Origin: Acidobacteriota bacterium
Lineage (GTDB): Bacteria > Acidobacteriota > Blastocatellia > Pyrinomonadales > Pyrinomonadaceae
NCBI GenBank assembly: GCA_020199835.1
Contig: JAIVJV010000004.1
Location: 360,342 to 424,341, forward strand
DNA: 64,000 nucleotides
Reading direction: 5' to 3'
Part shown: piece after piece, positions 60,810 to 64,000 of the stretch
Position numbering within the stretch: position 1 is the first letter of the stretch
Layout of the letters: every line of letters starts with the position of its first letter
Notes under the pieces: generated by a model
The model's database searches: none
What the model saw: the letters and a program-made list of their open reading frames with translations, nothing else
Told to the model about the DNA's origin: nothing
Program-made: the position numbers and the translations under genes

Positions 60810-63481
60810 GCTGCTATTGCCCCATTTAGATCCCGGATGATGTCGTCTAGCTGATTATCGAATATTCGATTGGCCCGGCCCCAGCCGCCGAAGTGTGTGA
60901 AGATGGGAACGACCTCGAAATCGTCTTTATCTATCGTCAGATTCGCTATCAGATGCTCCTGAATTCGTTTCAGCCACTGCTGTTGCTCATTGGTGAATTG
61001 TTGCCCTTTGGTTAATCCATCAAAAGCGCGTCGTACTCGTTGTTCTGCCGTGTAAAGCGGCTCTTGCTCTCGCGCTGCGTGTTTGACCATCGAGATGATG
61101 TCGACGAGCGCTTTGTTATAGTGAGCTTGATGCGCCTTCTGGAGGTTTTCGACTGTAAAGCGTTCTGACGTGGAGCTGAGCTTTTTTCGCAGCTCTTCCA
61201 GTGCTTCGGTGCTCCACTCCTGTGGCCGATCAAGAAGAATCTCGATTGCTTCAACCTTAGCTGGATTCTCTTTCACGAATCGCGCAAACGCTACAAGGTA
61301 GTCCTCAGGCTTGTATTCTTTCCCGTCCAGACCACGAACCAGCCAGGCTGAACTCACCTGGTCTTCTGTCTCGTATGTTTTTATGAAGTGCCTTGGCGGC
61401 CGAGGGTAATGAACAAGTAGATCCTGAAAAGCCGGACTACGCAGCAACGACATGCTCTCGGTAAAGCTTGAGCGCAATTTAGCTGGCAAAGTTTTCGCAT
61501 AGAGGCCCATGTCGCCGTTGGGAATGTAGGCTGCGAACAAATCGCGAGCCTCACCCGACATTTCTTTTTCAACCCGTTGCAGCCGGCGAACGAGACAGCG
61601 AATATTGTACTCGCGATCTCGGTTGTCCCAGATGTCATCGATGACCTGCTTAACAGTTCTTGTTTCTCTCTCAGGTGGTTCCGCAGTGATAGCAGTTGCT
61701 TGACGGAAGTACTCGAGCAACGTGCCGTCAAAACAATCAAACACCGTGAAGTGTGATTTGTCTGCGTACTTCTCACCCTTTCGCGTTCCGCGTCCAAGCA
61801 TCTGTTCAAACAGGATGCGCGACTTCACCGGCCGGAGAAAAACAATGTATTCCAGATCCGGAATGTCAACGCCTGTTGTAAGCATATCGACACTTACGAC
61901 CACGTGCGGTTCCGGACGATTGCGAAACTCACGAATCCGCTGAAGCGGTCGATCGACTCGTCCGGTGATCTTTTGAACGAACGCATCGCCCTGACCAAAG
62001 ACATCGCGCGCGATGTCAACAAGACTGTCCGCATGGGAAGTGTGCGGCAGATCGTTAACGGCGAAGATGAGTGTTTTGGGGAATCTTCCGTAACGTTCCT
62101 GATGTTCTAAGGCGTACTTTTTGATCTCTTCGAGAATTTTTTTATTCGAGTTAGGCGCCGTTACCTTTCGCTCGATTTCGGTGGCATCAAACTGCCGTTC
62201 ATCCTCAACCTGGTCGAGCAATTCGCTGCCGCTCTCCGGGTCCACGATTCCGATCTGCTCGCCCTGATTGAGAAACACACCGTTCATCCGAACGTCCGAT
62301 TTGATTGTTACCACGTCGTAATCGACAAGGTGGCCTTCCTGAACGGCTCGTTGATACTCGTAACGGTAGACGATGTCCTTGAAGTAGGCTTTCGTATGGG
62401 CTGCAGGCGTAGCCGTGAGGCCGATTTTGACGGCGTCGAAATGATCGAGTGTTTTGCGCCAAACGGAAAGCTCGCCGCTTGAATAGCCTCTATGGCATTC
62501 GTCGGCGATGATCACGTCAAATGCGTGAATTGGAATGTCGAGTTTCTCGGCATCCTCGTCGATTGTCTCGTCTCCGATGTTGAAGATAGCGTCCCGCCCA
62601 AACAGGTTAATCGTCATTCGCTGGATCGTGGACACATACACGAAGGCATCACCTTGCTTCGGATTCGTGAGGTAAGCCTGCGGTAGAACCTTGGGATCGA
62701 ATTTGTCTTCCTCGCCAAAATCTTCTTGTTGGAAACGTTGACTGTAGACCTCGTAGATCTTGTCGAACTTCAAACCGGGCTCCGGTTCAAATGAAGCAAA
62801 TGCTCTGACTGCTTGAGCTGCGAGAGCGCGACGATCAACCAGAAAAAGAATGCGTTGACCTACACCCGATTTCATCAACCGGTAAACTTGATTCACGAGC
62901 GTAAACGTCTTGCCAGTACCAGTCGCCATAGCGACTAACATCTGGCGTTTGCGATCGGTGATCGCCTGTTCCACTGCCTCGTTAGCTTCTTTCTGGTACG
63001 CCCGCAACTTTAAATGATCGTTTGGATGTGTCTGCAGCCACTCTACTGCGGCGTCGGTGTCGCGCTCTAACATCTCTCTTAGCGCGGCCGGAGAATGAAA
63101 CTTTGCCACGGGGCGTGAGCGGCTCAGCCTATGACGCACATCGTGAAACCAGATAACGGCGCCGTTTGTTGAATAGAGGAAGGGAACTCGAAAGCCATCG
63201 AAATTGAGTTTGCTCGCCGCAACACCGCGTGAATAACGTTCAGCCTGCGTGAGTACGTTCTGAGGTCCGAGCGTCAGTTTCTTTGCTTCAACAACTGCGA
63301 CAATTCGGCCGTCAACACACAGAACGTAGTCCGCGGGCCCGTTCGCTGTCTCGTACTCCTCGATCGCGCAGTTTGAAAGCCGGTCGAGTGGGCACTCGGC
63401 ATCGAACGGAACCACATTCCATCCGAGGCTCTTCAAGAGGGGATCGATCCTTCTTTTACGTGTCTGACTTTCAGATTCCAT
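60806..63481 (-). CDS. hsdR: Type I restriction endonuclease subunit HsdR
   Basis: The ATG at 63481 starts MESESQTRKRRIDPLLKSLG, the normal beginning; a TTG 14 codons upstream is possible but not needed. The 891-residue product has an N-terminal nuclease domain (YVLCVDGRIVAVVEAKKL, about 50-68). The SF2 translocase follows: Walker A LVAMATGTGKTFTLVNQVYR (about 185), DECH in VIIADECHRGYSSG (about 325), GLTATPAAHTKA and VSVDMLTTGVDIPDLEYIVF. The C-terminal EcoEI-type HsdR domain ends the protein. It is the first gene of a seven-gene operon. No good ribosome site is seen at either start. Confidence 0.93.
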   Translation of the reverse strand: MESESQTRKRRIDPLLKSLGWNVVPFDAECPLDRLSNCAIEEYETANGPADYVLCVDGRIVAVVEAKKLTLGPQNVLTQAERYSRGVAASKLNFDGFRVPFLYSTNGAVIWFHDVRHRLSRSRPVAKFHSPAALREMLERDTDAAVEWLQTHPNDHLKLRAYQKEANEAVEQAITDRKRQMLVAMATGTGKTFTLVNQVYRLMKSGVGQRILFLVDRRALAAQAVRAFASFEPEPGLKFDKIYEVYSQRFQQEDFGEEDKFDPKVLPQAYLTNPKQGDAFVYVSTIQRMTINLFGRDAIFNIGDETIDEDAEKLDIPIHAFDVIIADECHRGYSSGELSVWRKTLDHFDAVKIGLTATPAAHTKAYFKDIVYRYEYQRAVQEGHLVDYDVVTIKSDVRMNGVFLNQGEQIGIVDPESGSELLDQVEDERQFDATEIERKVTAPNSNKKILEEIKKYALEHQERYGRFPKTLIFAVNDLPHTSHADSLVDIARDVFGQGDAFVQKITGRVDRPLQRIREFRNRPEPHVVVSVDMLTTGVDIPDLEYIVFLRPVKSRILFEQMLGRGTRKGEKYADKSHFTVFDCFDGTLLEYFRQATAITAEPPERETRTVKQVIDDIWDNRDREYNIRCLVRRLQRVEKEMSGEARDLFAAYIPNGDMGLYAKTLPAKLRSSFTESMSLLRSPAFQDLLVHYPRPPRHFIKTYETEDQVSSAWLVRGLDGKEYKPEDYLVAFARFVKENPAKVEAIEILLDRPQEWSTEALEELRKKLSSTSERFTVENLQKAHQAHYNKALVDIISMVKHAAREQEPLYTAEQRVRRAFDGLTKGQQFTNEQQQWLKRIQEHLIANLTIDKDDFEVVPIFTHFGGWGRANRIFDNQLDDIIRDLNGAIAA

Positions 63482-63826
63482 CTGAGCGCAAGGAAAAGGT
63501 GTCCGAGCTTCTAACGATACCAATTTCGTTGTGAGGTGTGTGAGTTTCCGCGTGCGGTCCCGACTTACGTGAGATTTCCCACGTTTCCGTTCGGAAGCCG
63601 GGAATATAAAGTGACTTAAAAAGCTCTGTCAAGGCTGCGTGTAGAGGCCCGCACCCATGCCGGTCGCGAAGTATCGATAGTTAGCCACAGGTGAGGGCGT
63701 ACCTCGGCCCGATCTGCATGGATTATTCAGTTATTTTGAGGATGTAGAATGGAATAGTGTTCGCGGCCTGAGACAGGATCGCCAGAGCGCCGGCGCTATG
63801 CCACTTCAGGGTGTAAATGGTTCGAG
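63482..63826. other. Region upstream of the restriction operon
   Basis: About 345 bases that should contain the operon promoter. I could not pick a convincing one. No gene is seen. Confidence 0.5.
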
Positions 63827-64000
63827 TGTAAGTGTCCCGAGTTTAGGACCACTGATGAGTAGAGATTTCCGGTTTTTTGAGCTCCTCCCAATTCCGCTAC
63901 CGTCCTAAAATGGAAAAAATTGGACCATAAGCGTGTTGTTGGACCACCTCGTTTGGCGTCAGACCGGACCAGGCACTATGTGGTCTGAAGCCATTATACT
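63827..64000 (-). mobile_element. IS3-family element, transposase C-terminus and end (cut by window edge)
   Basis: The minus strand encodes YNGFRPHSAWSGLTPNEVVQ and QHAYGPIFSILGR, then TAG at 63897-63899. This is the C-terminal end of an IS3-type transposase, with the motif shared with the relic at 50280-50460. The 70 bases after the stop probably include the IS terminal repeat, perhaps ending near TGTAAGTGTCCCGAGTTTAG at 63827; its partner lies outside the window. Confidence 0.7.

Overview
The window looks like a chromosomal stretch of an Acidobacteriota bacterium, most likely of the Blastocatellia/Pyrinomonadales type. This is an inference from gene style: an Oar-like TonB receptor with a carboxypeptidase-regulatory N-terminus, tricorn-type protease, PEP-CTERM protein, an ECF sigma factor beside a Ser/Thr kinase with a TolB-like propeller, and relics of TolB/TPR regulators. 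No rRNA, intact tRNA or CRISPR array is visible.

Backbone (1-18.1 kb). A truncated PLP aminotransferase, an Oar-like TonB-dependent receptor and an RpiR-family regulator lie on the minus strand. Divergent from the regulator is a tight run of seven plus-strand genes for exported or peptide-processing hydrolases: two beta-lactamase-fold serine hydrolases, an N-acylamino-acid racemase/OSB-synthase-like enolase, a tricorn protease, an N-acyl-D-amino-acid deacylase-like amidohydrolase, a CocE/NonD hydrolase and an alpha/beta hydrolase with a duplicated N-terminal domain. Together they suggest uptake and breakdown of peptides and N-acylated or D-amino-acid compounds.

Accretion island (19.05 kb to beyond the right edge). 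Five direct copies of a 46-bp core, the 3' half of a tRNA-Pro(CGG) gene on the minus strand, lie at 19053, 22467, 28739, 42811 and 51890. Flanking arm-like repeats sit at nearly constant distances. The cores divide the region into at least five tandem integrative elements: A-B (3.4 kb, mostly decayed), B-C (6.3 kb; galactose-oxidase-like and CHRD/PEP-CTERM proteins, small His/Met-rich proteins, excisionase, frameshifted integrase), C-D (14 kb; broken Doc module, aspartyl-protease pseudogene, IetAS-type subtilase/AAA pair, three proteins sharing a Gly/Gln/Asn-rich motif, excisionase, intact integrase), D-E (9.1 kb; ECF sigma factor, Ser/Thr kinase-TolB protein, unknown proteins, PLAT-like protein) and E onward (more than 12 kb; restriction operon). 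The intact tRNA and the last integrase should lie to the right of the window.

Defence content. The last element carries a compact minus-strand operon hsdR-hsdM-hsdS-mcrC-mcrB-DUF429-HNH, joining type I restriction-modification to an McrBC-type system and two predicted nucleases, with four 4-bp start/stop overlaps. Element C-D carries an IetAS-like pair. Directly upstream of it, on the same strand, are two paralogous proteins with two winged helices, a GG-Q-GP-Q motif and a helical tail. A third protein with the same motif lies 0.4 kb further upstream. This cluster is the best candidate for an undescribed system.
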